A DNA stretch of 64,000 nt from Nocardioides currus (GTDB taxonomy: Bacteria > Actinomycetota > Actinomycetes > Propionibacteriales > Nocardioidaceae), in contig NZ_PYXZ01000003.1 in NCBI RefSeq assembly GCF_003057875.1, positions 248,357 to 312,356 of the forward strand. Direction: 5' to 3'. This document shows positions 10,277 through 18,357 of this stretch, in pieces (within the stretch, counting starts at the first letter, position 1; every line of letters begins with the position of its first letter). Below the pieces are notes generated by a model, which searched no databases, was not told the origin of the DNA, and worked only from the letters and a program-made list of their open reading frames with translations. Position numbers and translations under genes: made by a program.

Positions 10277-10642
10277 GTGATCAAGCTCGTCATCCTGCTC
10301 GCCGTCGCCACCGTCGGCTTCATGGTGTGGTGCCTGGTCGAGGCGATCTCGGCCGACGGCTCCCGCACCCGCAACCTGTCGAAGGCCGTGTGGATCCCGG
10401 TCATCCTCCTCCTGCCGCTGGTCGGCGCCCTCGCCTGGGTGTTCGCCGGCCGCCCGCAGGCCGTCGCGGCGACGGCCGCCGGCCGGCCACCGCAGGACCT
10501 GACCCGCCGCTCCGACCCGACCAACCCGGCCGAGGAGGCCGCCGACTTCTCCGACCGGGCGCGCCGACGCGTCGAGGAGCAGCGACGCCGCTACGAGCAG
10601 CAGAAGAAGAACAAGGACCAGGAGACGCCCGAGGTCGAGTGA
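10277..10642 (+). CDS. Small membrane protein with PLD-nuclease N-terminal (PLDc_N) domain
   Basis: 121 residues from GTG 10277. Two hydrophobic helices (VIKLVILLAVATVGFMVWCL and WIPVILLLPLVGALAWVFAG) flank a short basic loop with NLSKAVW. This is the PLDc_N layout, common in actinobacteria without the nuclease part. The C-terminal half is cytosolic, charged and probably coiled-coil (ARRRVEEQRRRYEQQKKNK). GGAGGGG abuts the start. Role unknown; possibly membrane scaffold or envelope-stress related. Confidence 0.8.
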   Translation: MIKLVILLAVATVGFMVWCLVEAISADGSRTRNLSKAVWIPVILLLPLVGALAWVFAGRPQAVAATAAGRPPQDLTRRSDPTNPAEEAADFSDRARRRVEEQRRRYEQQKKNKDQETPEVE

Positions 10643-10646
10643 GACC

Positions 10647-11198
10647 TCACCGCAGCGGGACGAAGCGGTAGCGCCCGTGCTCGGTCACGACCCGGCCCGG
10701 GTGGGTGACCCGCAGCATCGTCCCGGCGACGGGGATGACGAGGACGCCGTCGTCGCCGAGCTGGTCGACCAGCTCGTCGGGCAGCTCGGCCGGCTCCGCC
10801 GAGACCAGGATCCGGTCGTACGGCGCTCGCCCCGGCACCCCCAGCACGCCGGCGTCCGCCTGGGTGATCGAGGCCCACGGCTGGTCGGTCGCGTCGAGGT
10901 TGGTGCGGCCGAAGGCGACCAGCTCCGGCTCGAGCTCGACCCCGACGACCTCGCCGGTCGGCCCGACGAGGTGCGCGAGCAGGGCCGTGGTCCAGCCCGA
11001 CCCGGCGCCGACGTCGAGCACACGCTGGCCGGGGTGCACGTCCAGCAGGCGCAGCATGTCGTCGACCGTGCGCGGCTGCGAGTTCGTCTGCCCGGCGGCG
11101 ATGCGCAGCGGGCCGTCGTACGCCGCGCGTGAGCGTGCGCCCGCGGGCAGGAACCCCGCCCGCGGGTGGGCGGCGAAGGCGGCCTCGACGGCGTCCAT
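10647..11198 (-). CDS. PCMT-like SAM-dependent methyltransferase
   Basis: 183 residues. Motif I VLDVGAGSGWTTALLAHL is followed by VVGVELEPELV, and SQPRTVDDMLRLL precedes it, as in protein-L-isoaspartate O-methyltransferases. It is about 30 residues shorter than typical Pcm, so repair of isoaspartyl residues is likely but not certain. ATG 11198 is chosen because the domain starts directly after it. The stop is 4 nt from the convergent PLDc_N stop; a strong hairpin lies upstream. Confidence 0.83.
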   Translation of the reverse strand: MDAVEAAFAAHPRAGFLPAGARSRAAYDGPLRIAAGQTNSQPRTVDDMLRLLDVHPGQRVLDVGAGSGWTTALLAHLVGPTGEVVGVELEPELVAFGRTNLDATDQPWASITQADAGVLGVPGRAPYDRILVSAEPAELPDELVDQLGDDGVLVIPVAGTMLRVTHPGRVVTEHGRYRFVPLR

Positions 11199-11229
11199 GC
11201 GGCTGAGTCTGCCGCTCCGGCAAGGTACG

Positions 11230-11263
11230 GGGGCGGCCACCTCCAGGGAGAGGTGGCCGCCCC
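11230..11263 (-). terminator. GC-rich hairpin terminator after the ECF-sigma operon
   Basis: A perfect 14-bp stem (11230-11243 with 11250-11263) with a 6-nt loop lies 37-70 nt beyond the stop of the repeat-tail protein and before the next minus-strand gene. No U-tract follows. Confidence 0.8.
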
Positions 11264-11299
11264 GACCCCGGGGAGGTCGGAAAGAGGTCTGGTGGGGGG

Positions 11300-12169
11300 T
11301 CAGCCCTTCGCGGGCTTGGCGGGCTTGGCGGGCTTGGCCGGCTTGGCCGGCTTGGCCGGGTGGCTGGGCTTCGCCGGGTGGGTCTTCTCCGGCTTGGGCG
11401 CCTTGGTGGGCTTGGCGGGATGGGTCGGCTTGGCCGGGTGGCTGGGCTTCGCCGGGTGGGTCTTCTCCGGCTTGGGGGCCTTGGTCGGCTTGGGGGCCTT
11501 GGTCGGCTTGACCTCCGGCTCACCGATCAGGGCGACGCAGTAGGTGGCCATGTTCTCCTTGCCGCCGGCGGCGGTCGCCAGTGCGGTGAAGGCGGCGCTG
11601 TCGAGCGCCTTTCCGTGCAGGGACTTGTCGTGGGCCCGGAAGGCGTTGCACAGGCCGACGAGGTTGGGCGAGGGCGCGTTCGTCGACGACGGCTTCGCCG
11701 GCTTGGGGGCCTTGGTCTTCTTCGGCTTCTTCGTCGGCGTCGGCGTCGCCGTGCTCGTGGTGGTCGGCGTCGCCGTCGTGGTGGGGGCGGTGGTCGACGG
11801 CGTGGTGGTGGCGCGGTTCTTGGCGACCGACGACGTGGCCTGGTCCGACGCCTGGTCGGGCAGGGTCGGGAGCTTGCCGGTGGCGGCGAGGGCGAAGCCG
11901 CCCGAGGTCAGGGCGACGATCGTGCCGGTCGCGATCAGGGCCTTGGCTGCGGCGCTGCGTGCGGTGGTCATCTCACTCCTGCGGTCGGGTGCGGTGGTGA
12001 GACGGGCGGCGTGGAAAGCCGCCACGGCCGCGTCCTCGCGGGCCAGCTCGCCGGGGCGGGTCGGCGCGCGCAGCGCATCGAGCACCGGACCGACCGTGGG
12101 GTCGGCAGGGGCCGAGGCGTCCAGGAGGCGCTCGGTCCGGCGTCGGGTGAAGCGGTGGCGGTTGCTCAT
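11300..12169 (-). CDS. Membrane protein coupled to an ECF sigma factor, with Pro/Ala/Lys-repeat tail
   Basis: 289 residues. The cytoplasmic N-terminus (1-70) is charged and may bind the sigma factor. One hydrophobic segment lies at about 74-95 (AKALIATGTIVALTSGGFAL). Outside come a Thr/Pro linker, a small domain with Cys (VGLCNAFRAHDKSL ... MATYCVALIG) and a tail built from PAKP, HPAKP and KAPKPEK units ending PAKPAKG. Start overlaps the sigma stop by 4 nt. Position and topology fit an anti-sigma or extracytoplasmic sensor, but there is no HxxxCxxC zinc motif. The basic tail could contact wall polymers or DNA. Family unassigned. Confidence 0.7.
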   Translation of the reverse strand: MSNRHRFTRRRTERLLDASAPADPTVGPVLDALRAPTRPGELAREDAAVAAFHAARLTTAPDRRSEMTTARSAAAKALIATGTIVALTSGGFALAATGKLPTLPDQASDQATSSVAKNRATTTPSTTAPTTTATPTTTSTATPTPTKKPKKTKAPKPAKPSSTNAPSPNLVGLCNAFRAHDKSLHGKALDSAAFTALATAAGGKENMATYCVALIGEPEVKPTKAPKPTKAPKPEKTHPAKPSHPAKPTHPAKPTKAPKPEKTHPAKPSHPAKPAKPAKPAKPAKPAKG

Positions 12170-12780
12170 CTCGTGCCCTCAGCGTCGGGAGCCGGCGAAG
12201 TGTTGCGGGTCGGTGCCGATTTCTTCACGGCCTCGCGATCCAGCTTCCGGGCGAGGGCGCGCAGCCCGCGGTGGCTCGCGCTGCGCACGGCGCCGGGTCG
12301 CTTGCCGAGGATGCGCGCGGTCGTCGGCGCGTCGAACCCGAACATCGTCCGCAGCACGATGGCCTCGGCCTGGTCGGGCGGGAGGGACGCGACCAGCTCG
12401 AGCGCGGCCTCGGTGCTGAGCGTGCCGATCACCGCAGCCTCGACATCGATGTCGGCGGGGCGGTCGAGGGCCTCGAGGAGCTCGCTGTCGGCGCGCGGCT
12501 GGCGGGGACGCCGCCGCAGGTGGTCGAGGGCCCGGTGTCGTCCGATGGTCGTCACCCAGCCGCGGAACCCGTCGGCGTCGCCGGTGAACCGTCCGAGGTC
12601 GCGGAAGGCCTGTGCCCACGTCTCGCTGGCGACGTCCTCCGCGTCGTGCGGCCCGACGAGCACCGTCAGGTAGCGCAGCAGGCGCGGCTGGACGTCGCGG
12701 TAGACGGCCCGCATCGCCGACTCGTCGCCGGCGAGCATCTGCTCGACGTGCGGGTCGAGCGGGTCGGAGGCGTCGGGCAC
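12166..12780 (-). CDS. ECF sigma factor
   Basis: 204 residues from GTG 12780. Region 2 includes LRYLTVLVGPHDAEDVASETWAQAFRDL and FRGWVTTIGRHRALDHLRRR; region 4 includes LPPDQAEAIVLRTMFGFDAPTTARILGKRPGAVRSASHRGLRAL. It would direct RNA polymerase to a small stress regulon. The next gene overlaps by ATGA and is the likely regulator of its activity. No further structural gene follows before the terminator. Confidence 0.9.
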   Translation of the reverse strand: MPDASDPLDPHVEQMLAGDESAMRAVYRDVQPRLLRYLTVLVGPHDAEDVASETWAQAFRDLGRFTGDADGFRGWVTTIGRHRALDHLRRRPRQPRADSELLEALDRPADIDVEAAVIGTLSTEAALELVASLPPDQAEAIVLRTMFGFDAPTTARILGKRPGAVRSASHRGLRALARKLDREAVKKSAPTRNTSPAPDAEGTR

Positions 12781-12820
12781 GACGCAGGTGTCTACCTCAC
12801 TCCTGCGCCTCGCGCCAGCG

Positions 12821-13597
12821 TCAGGCCCGCGGCGGGCGTGGGAAGAAGAGCGGCACGCGGGCGGCGTACGCGTCCCAGCCCTCGCGCTGCGACATCGTCT
12901 TCTCGAGGAGCTTGGCGCCGGTGACGTTGCGGATGAAGTACGTCATCGCGACGGGTGCGAAGACCGTCGCCAGGCCCTGGACCCAGCCGAGGGACACCGC
13001 GCCGGCGAGCCAGAGGCCCCACCACACGCAGGCGTCACCGAAGTAGTTGGGGTGTCGGGTCCAGCCCCACAGTCCGGTGTCGAGGATCGTCGGCCGGGAC
13101 TCCTTCGGCTGCGCCTTGTAGGCCGCGAGCTGCCGGTCCCCGACGACCTCGAAGAAGAGCCCGATCGCCCAGACGACGACACCGACACACACGACCGGCC
13201 ACCAGCGGACGTCGTACGCCGCCGCGACCTGCAGCGGCGCCGAGATGATGAACGCGACCACGGCCTGGGTGAGGAAGACGCGCCCCAGCACCTTCGCCGC
13301 GCCGGCGTGCCAGCCCGGTCCGCCGAGCATCTTCTCGTAGCGCGGGTCCTCGCCGGCGCCGTGCGATCGGCGCAGGATGTGCCAGGCGAGGCGACCGCCC
13401 CAGATGGTGACGAGCAGCGCGAGCATCCACGAGTGCTGGTCCGGCCACACCAGAGCCAGCACCAGGGCAATCACGACGAACGAGGAGCCCCAGGCGACGT
13501 CGACCACGGCCACCCGGTCGACCCGCTTGCTGATCGCGGCCGTCGTGCCCATCACGGCGAGCGCCGCCGCGAGGGCGACGACGATCGCACTCAGCAC
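12821..13597 (-). CDS. DUF1295 integral membrane protein (steroid-5-alpha-reductase-like fold)
   Basis: 258 residues with about six to seven membrane helices. The family signature is near the C-terminus (DTGLWGWTRHPNYFGDACVWWGLW, then EKTMSQREGWDAYAARVPLFFP). The fold is shared with NADPH-dependent steroid reductases and isoprenylcysteine methyltransferases. Its orthologue in mycobacteria (Rv0446c) lies in the sigK locus next to ufaA1. Start GTG 13597 is 7 nt after the methyltransferase stop, so it is the last gene of the SigK operon. Likely acts on a membrane fatty acid or lipid; reaction not established. Confidence 0.87.
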   Translation of the reverse strand: MLSAIVVALAAALAVMGTTAAISKRVDRVAVVDVAWGSSFVVIALVLALVWPDQHSWMLALLVTIWGGRLAWHILRRSHGAGEDPRYEKMLGGPGWHAGAAKVLGRVFLTQAVVAFIISAPLQVAAAYDVRWWPVVCVGVVVWAIGLFFEVVGDRQLAAYKAQPKESRPTILDTGLWGWTRHPNYFGDACVWWGLWLAGAVSLGWVQGLATVFAPVAMTYFIRNVTGAKLLEKTMSQREGWDAYAARVPLFFPRPPRA

Positions 13598-13604
13598 GTG
13601 CGCC

Positions 13605-14918
13605 TCACCATCCGCGGACGGCCGGCAGGGTGTGGGCAGCGCCCGGGCGCACCATCAGGATCTGGTCGACCCCCATGCGGCCGTCGCGGAACGCCATCGA
13701 GCCGCCGACGAGGTAGAGCCGCCACACGCGCACGACCTCCTCGCCGACCAGCTCGGTCAGCCTCGGCACGTTGGCCTCGAAGCGCTCCAGCCAGCCGGCG
13801 ACGGTCAGCACGTAGTGCTCGCGCAGGGCGTGCACGTCGCGCACCTCCAGACCCCCGTGCTCGAGGTGCGCGACGGTCTCACCGACGGGACGCATGTGCA
13901 TGTCCGGTGCGATGAAGGACTCGATGAACGGACCGCCGCCGGGGTGGCGTCCGCCGAGCTTGCCCGAGCGGGACATCTGCTGGACCAGCACGCGACCGCC
14001 CGGCTTGACCGAGCGACGCAGCACCTCGACGTACGTCGGGTAGTTGGCCTCGCCGACGTGCTCGCCCATCTCCAGGGAGCCGACGGCGTCGAAGTGGTCG
14101 CGCTCGGGGACGTCGCGGTAGTCCTGGAGCCGGATCTCGACCCGGTCGCCGAGACCGCGCTCGGCGATGCGGGCGTCGATGAACTTCTTCTGCTCGGCCG
14201 CGATCGTGACGCCGGTGACCTGGGCACCGAAGTGCTCGGCGGCGTGCAGCGACAGCGAGCCCCAGCCACAGCCGACGTCCAGCATCCTCGAGCCCCGCTC
14301 GAGGCCGAGCTTGCGGCACACCAGGTCGAGCTTGGCGCGCTGGGCGTCCTCGAGCGAGGTCTCCGGGCTCTCGTGGTAGCCGCAGGAGTAGGCCATCGCC
14401 GGGTCGAGGATCAGCGAGTAGAACTCGTTGCTCAGGTCGTAGTGGTGGCTGATCGCGCGGCGGTCGCGGATGGCGCTGTGCAGGCGACCCTTGACGCGCG
14501 CCTGGCTGGCGGGCAGCTGCGGCGGCAGGCCGAGCACGCCCAGGCCGGCCGCGGCGCGCAGGGCCTGGACCAGGGCGGCCGGCGAGCGGCGTACACCCTC
14601 GAGGCCGCGCTCCTGGCCGACGGCGAAGGCGTGGGTGAGGGCCGAGTCGAGGTCCCAGCCGTCCTGCTCGGGCACGTCGAGGTCACCGGTGACGTAGGCC
14701 TGCGCGGCGCCGAGCTCGCCCGGGTGCCACAGCAGCCGGCGCAGCGCGTCGGGGCTGCGGAGCACGACCAGGGGGCCGTCCTCCGGACCGGCGACCGAGC
14801 CGTCCCAGACCTGCAGGCGCACCGGCAGGTCGCCACCGATGAAGGGACGCGCGGCCTCGGCCAGCCGTTGCGCGAGGCCGGTGGCGGTCAGGGTGGGGCG
14901 CTCGGTGGTGGCGGTCAT
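13605..14918 (-). CDS. Cyclopropane-fatty-acyl-phospholipid synthase family methyltransferase (second copy)
   Basis: 437 residues. A helical lipid-binding N-terminal part is followed by SHHYDLSNEFY, SAM motif I (MLDVGCGWGSLSLHAAEHF) and VGSLEMGEHVG. This family transfers the SAM methyl to the double bond of an acyl chain in phospholipid, giving cyclopropane or, in actinobacteria, methylene/methyl-branched products such as 10-methylstearate. ATG 14918 overlaps the previous stop by 4 nt. It is clearly divergent from its neighbour at 14915-16351, so the two may act on different substrates or form a pair. Confidence 0.88.
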   Translation of the reverse strand: MTATTERPTLTATGLAQRLAEAARPFIGGDLPVRLQVWDGSVAGPEDGPLVVLRSPDALRRLLWHPGELGAAQAYVTGDLDVPEQDGWDLDSALTHAFAVGQERGLEGVRRSPAALVQALRAAAGLGVLGLPPQLPASQARVKGRLHSAIRDRRAISHHYDLSNEFYSLILDPAMAYSCGYHESPETSLEDAQRAKLDLVCRKLGLERGSRMLDVGCGWGSLSLHAAEHFGAQVTGVTIAAEQKKFIDARIAERGLGDRVEIRLQDYRDVPERDHFDAVGSLEMGEHVGEANYPTYVEVLRRSVKPGGRVLVQQMSRSGKLGGRHPGGGPFIESFIAPDMHMRPVGETVAHLEHGGLEVRDVHALREHYVLTVAGWLERFEANVPRLTELVGEEVVRVWRLYLVGGSMAFRDGRMGVDQILMVRPGAAHTLPAVRGW

Positions 14919-16351
14919 GAGGCGTCCTTGGTGAAGGTCAGCTGCTCGACGTTGATGTAGCCCGCGGCGAAGCCGGCGCGGGAGTACTCGAGGTAGAAGT
15001 GCCACATCCGCATGAACAGGTCGTCGAAGCCGAGGGCGATGACGGCGTCACGCTGCGCGAGGAACCGCTCGTCCCACCGGCGCAGGGTCTCGGCGTAGTG
15101 GCTGCCGAACTCCAGCAGCCCGGTGCGACGCAGCGCGGTCTGCTCGGAGGTGATCTCGTCGATGACCTGCACGCTGGGCAGGAAGCCGCCGGGGAAGACG
15201 TACTTGTTGATCCACGTCTGGGTGCCCGCGGTGGCCAGCATCCGGTCGTGCGGCATGGTGATCGCCTGGATCGCCAGCCGGCCACCGGGCGCGAGGGTGT
15301 GGTCGATGGTCTGGAAGTAGGTGCCCCAGAACTCGTGGCCCACGGCCTCGATCATCTCGACGCTCACGACCGCGTCGTACGCCGCCGTGAACTGCGGCTC
15401 GGCCAGCGCGCGGTAGTCGCGGAGCTCGATGCGGACCCGGTCGGCGAAGCCGGCCTCGGCGACCCGCTGCTCGGCGAGCTCGAGCTGCTCCACCGACAGG
15501 GTGACCGAGTGGACGCTCGCGCCGCGACGGGCGGCGCGGATCGCGAGCTCGCCCCAGCCGGTGCCGATCTCGAGCACGCGGGTGCCCTCGGTGACGCCGG
15601 CCTCGTCGAGCAGTCGCTCGATCTTGCGGCCCTGCGCCTCGGCGAAGTCGGGGGTGTGCGCGGCGCCGACCGTGACGTCGGTGCCCTCGGGCGGGGTGGC
15701 CAGCAGGGTGCCGGTCGCGTGGTCCGCACTGGTGAACGAGGTGTCGAACAGGGCCGACGAGTAGCTGAGGGTGTCGTCGAGGAACAGCGCGAACAGCTCG
15801 TTGGACAGGTCGTAGTGGTGCGAGATGTTGGCCTGGCTGTTGTCCTCGGTGCTCCGCTGGTGCCCGGGGGTGCGGTGCGTGACGAATGCGCGGGCCCGCT
15901 GCAGCGGCTCGGGGATGAGCGTGGCGATGCGTGCCGCCGGGACGGTGAGGAACTCGGCCAGGTCGTCGGTGTCCCAGGCCCCGCTGAGGTAGGCCTCGCC
16001 GAAGCCGATCAGGCCGTCGCGGCCGAGGCGGGCGTAGAACTCGTCGGGGCGGTGGATGACCATGCGAGGGCCGCCGCGCCCGAAGGTGCGTCCGACGCCG
16101 CGGTCGTTGGGTGCCTCCTCGACGAGGACGTCGAGCCGGCGGACGGCAGCCGTGAACAGCCGGCGCGCGACCACGGCCGAGACGGCGGTGCGCGGACCGG
16201 TGCGGACGGGCTCGAGGGCGGGCAGCCGCGAGGTGCCGTGCTCGGAGGCGGGGACGCCGGCGGGGACCCGGACGCGTCCGTGGTGGCGGGGCGCGGCGGT
16301 GCCGGGCTGGTCGCTGGGGTGCGTGCTGGGCTGGTGGTCGAGACTGGTCAT
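14915..16351 (-). CDS. Cyclopropane-fatty-acyl-phospholipid synthase family methyltransferase (UfaA1-like)
   Basis: 478 residues. After a ~45-residue disordered start come a helical domain, SQANISHHYDLSNELFALFLD, SAM motif I (VLEIGTGWGELAIRAA), and YDAVVSVEMIEAVG. The C-terminal segment INKYVFPGGFLPS and MRMWHFYLEYSRAGF is characteristic of the UfaA1-type branch. The mycobacterial counterpart Rv0447c (ufaA1) is also in the sigK locus. The same frame is open far upstream, but ATG 16351 overlaps the preceding stop by 4 nt and gives the family N-terminus. Predicted substrate: membrane oleoyl chains. Confidence 0.88.
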   Translation of the reverse strand: MTSLDHQPSTHPSDQPGTAAPRHHGRVRVPAGVPASEHGTSRLPALEPVRTGPRTAVSAVVARRLFTAAVRRLDVLVEEAPNDRGVGRTFGRGGPRMVIHRPDEFYARLGRDGLIGFGEAYLSGAWDTDDLAEFLTVPAARIATLIPEPLQRARAFVTHRTPGHQRSTEDNSQANISHHYDLSNELFALFLDDTLSYSSALFDTSFTSADHATGTLLATPPEGTDVTVGAAHTPDFAEAQGRKIERLLDEAGVTEGTRVLEIGTGWGELAIRAARRGASVHSVTLSVEQLELAEQRVAEAGFADRVRIELRDYRALAEPQFTAAYDAVVSVEMIEAVGHEFWGTYFQTIDHTLAPGGRLAIQAITMPHDRMLATAGTQTWINKYVFPGGFLPSVQVIDEITSEQTALRRTGLLEFGSHYAETLRRWDERFLAQRDAVIALGFDDLFMRMWHFYLEYSRAGFAAGYINVEQLTFTKDAS

Positions 16352-18357
16352 CGGACACCTTCCTGGTGGTGGGCCGGTCGGGGGCGGACCGGGAGTCGGC
16401 GGGCCCACAGCCAGATGCCGTGGGCGCGGATCAGGGCACTGCTGCGCAGGGCGGCACCGGCGGTGCGCCAGCCGCGGGCCTCGACGCCGCTCTCGCGCTC
16501 GCCGGTGACGGTGGCGCTGAACGGTCGGCCGTCGGCGGTGTGCAGGGTGACGGCGACGGCGAGCCGGTCGTCGGGGATCGGGACGGCGAGCTCGTAGTGG
16601 CCGTCCACGCCGTGGAAGGGCGAGACGTACATCGCCTTGTCCGTGCGGGCGCGGCCCTGCTCGTCGGGGTGGACGAGGTAGGCATGGCGATCGCCGTACG
16701 TGTTGTGGACCTCGACGACCGTGGCGGCCGGGGCCCCCGAGGCGTCGAAGCACCAGAAGACCGAGATCGGGTTGAAGCAGTAGCCCAGGGAACGCGGGTT
16801 GGCGGCCATCACGATCCGGCCGCCGTCGAGCTCGACATCGTGAAGGGCGAGGAACTCCTCGACGTTGGCCCGGATCGTGGTGTCGGGGCGGCCGAGGTGG
16901 TCGCGCGCCTCGAAGCGGGCGACTGCGCCGTGGTCGGGGAGGTCGTCGAGGTCGACGAGCCACAGGTGCGAGGAGTGCTCGAAGCTGCGCTCGAACGGGG
17001 TGCGCCGGGTGTGGCGGATCGTCGTTCGGAAGATGCCCGGCTCGACCCGGGCGGCCGCCGACGGGGTCGACGCGGGCCAGGTCAGCCCGAGCCGGGTGGC
17101 GGCGGCCAGGCCCGAGCGTGCGCCGTCCTCGTGGAAGCCCCAGCCGTGGTAGGCCCCGGCGAAGGCGACGCGGTCGGTGTCGATCGAGGGCAGCCGGCGC
17201 TGGGCGGCGACGGAGGCGGGGGTGTAGAGCGGGTGCTCGTACTCCATCCGGTCGATCACGCTCGCCGGGTCCACGAGGTCCTCGCCACCGAGGGTCACGA
17301 GGTAGTGGGTGTCGGTGGGCAGCCGCTGCAGCCGGGTCAGGTCGTAGGTGACGGTGACCTGGCCGGTCGGCGTCGCCGGGCGCTGGAAGTTCCAGCTCGA
17401 CCGGGCGTTGGTGGCGTGCGGCAGCAGCGAGGTGTCGGTGTGGAGCAGGGCGGTGTTGGCGGAGTAGGGCAGGGCGCCCAGCACCTCGGCCTGCTCGGTC
17501 GTCGGCGACTCGAGCATGGTCAGCGCGTGCGAGGGATGGGTGGCGACGACGACCGCGTCGAACGCGTGGACCTCGCCGTTGCCGTCGGTCACCTCGACCC
17601 GGTCGGAGAGCTCGCGCACCGAGGTGACCTTGGTGCCGGTGCGCACCGACTGGAGCTCGGCGGCGACGGCGGCGACGTACGTCCCCGAACCGCCGGTGAC
17701 CGTGCGCCACTGCGGGGAGCCGAAGACGCCGAGCATCCCGTGGTGCTCGAGGAACGTGAAGAGGTAGCGCGCGGGGTAGTCGAGCGAGGTCTCGGGGTCG
17801 CAGGACCACACGGCCGCCACGAGGGGCTCCATGAAGTGGCGCACGAAGTGGTCGGAGAAGCCGCCGTCGGCGAGGAACTCGCGCAACGTCTGGTCGGCGT
17901 CGACGTCGTAGTCGTCACCCACGTGCCCGCCGGCGGACAGGACCGCCCGCGCGCGCCGGTGGAAGCGCGGGATCGCGGCCAGCATCCGCCAGTGGTCGGC
18001 CGACCGCAACGACGAGCGGGTCGGGAACAGACCCGTGGCGCCGAGGGCTCCGGCGTACTCGACGCCGGACCCCTGGTCGGACACCGACAGCGACATCTCC
18101 GAGGGCTGCGTCGCGATCCCCAGCTCGGCGAAGAGCCGCAGCAGCGTGGGGTAGGTGCGCCGGTTGTGCACGATGAAGCCGGTGTCGATGCGGAGCTCGC
18201 CGTCGGGGGAGTCGACGACGTGCGTGTCGGCGTGCCCGCCGAGGCGGTCGTCGGCCTCGAACAACGTCACGTGGGCGGTGCGCGAGGCGACGTACGCCGC
18301 GGTGAGGCCCGCGACACCGGAGCCGACGACCCCGATGCGACGTGGCGTGGAGGTCAC
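16348..18357 (-). CDS. Fused FAD-dependent amine-oxidase-type oxidoreductase and DUF1365 protein
   Basis: 669 residues. Residues 1-425 form a flavin oxidoreductase: IGVVGSGVAGLTAAYV dinucleotide-binding motif, ELRIDTGFIVHNRRTYP, and a closing FAGAYHGWGFHEDGARSG. Residues about 445-669 are a DUF1365 domain (FRTTIRHTRRTPFERSFEHS; ANPRSLGYCFNPISVFWCFD). In mycobacteria these are two adjacent genes (Rv0449c and Rv0448c) near sigK; here a single frame joins them. GTG 18357 overlaps the rskA stop by 4 nt. The pair is always found beside cyclopropane-synthase-like genes, so it probably oxidises or modifies methylated acyl chains; the reaction is inferred. Confidence 0.88.
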   Translation of the reverse strand: MTSTPRRIGVVGSGVAGLTAAYVASRTAHVTLFEADDRLGGHADTHVVDSPDGELRIDTGFIVHNRRTYPTLLRLFAELGIATQPSEMSLSVSDQGSGVEYAGALGATGLFPTRSSLRSADHWRMLAAIPRFHRRARAVLSAGGHVGDDYDVDADQTLREFLADGGFSDHFVRHFMEPLVAAVWSCDPETSLDYPARYLFTFLEHHGMLGVFGSPQWRTVTGGSGTYVAAVAAELQSVRTGTKVTSVRELSDRVEVTDGNGEVHAFDAVVVATHPSHALTMLESPTTEQAEVLGALPYSANTALLHTDTSLLPHATNARSSWNFQRPATPTGQVTVTYDLTRLQRLPTDTHYLVTLGGEDLVDPASVIDRMEYEHPLYTPASVAAQRRLPSIDTDRVAFAGAYHGWGFHEDGARSGLAAATRLGLTWPASTPSAAARVEPGIFRTTIRHTRRTPFERSFEHSSHLWLVDLDDLPDHGAVARFEARDHLGRPDTTIRANVEEFLALHDVELDGGRIVMAANPRSLGYCFNPISVFWCFDASGAPAATVVEVHNTYGDRHAYLVHPDEQGRARTDKAMYVSPFHGVDGHYELAVPIPDDRLAVAVTLHTADGRPFSATVTGERESGVEARGWRTAGAALRSSALIRAHGIWLWARRLPVRPRPAHHQEGVR

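Noticed and set aside
9754..10524. 256-residue AraC protein using the full open frame
   Set aside because: The upstream 108 residues are low-complexity, and overlap the neighbouring gene; GTG 10200 has a well-placed -10 element.
14915..17809. A 964-residue protein from the long open frame
   Set aside because: The upstream part is Arg/Pro-rich out-of-frame sequence of the FAD-DUF1365 gene. The true start is ATG 16351, overlapping the preceding stop.
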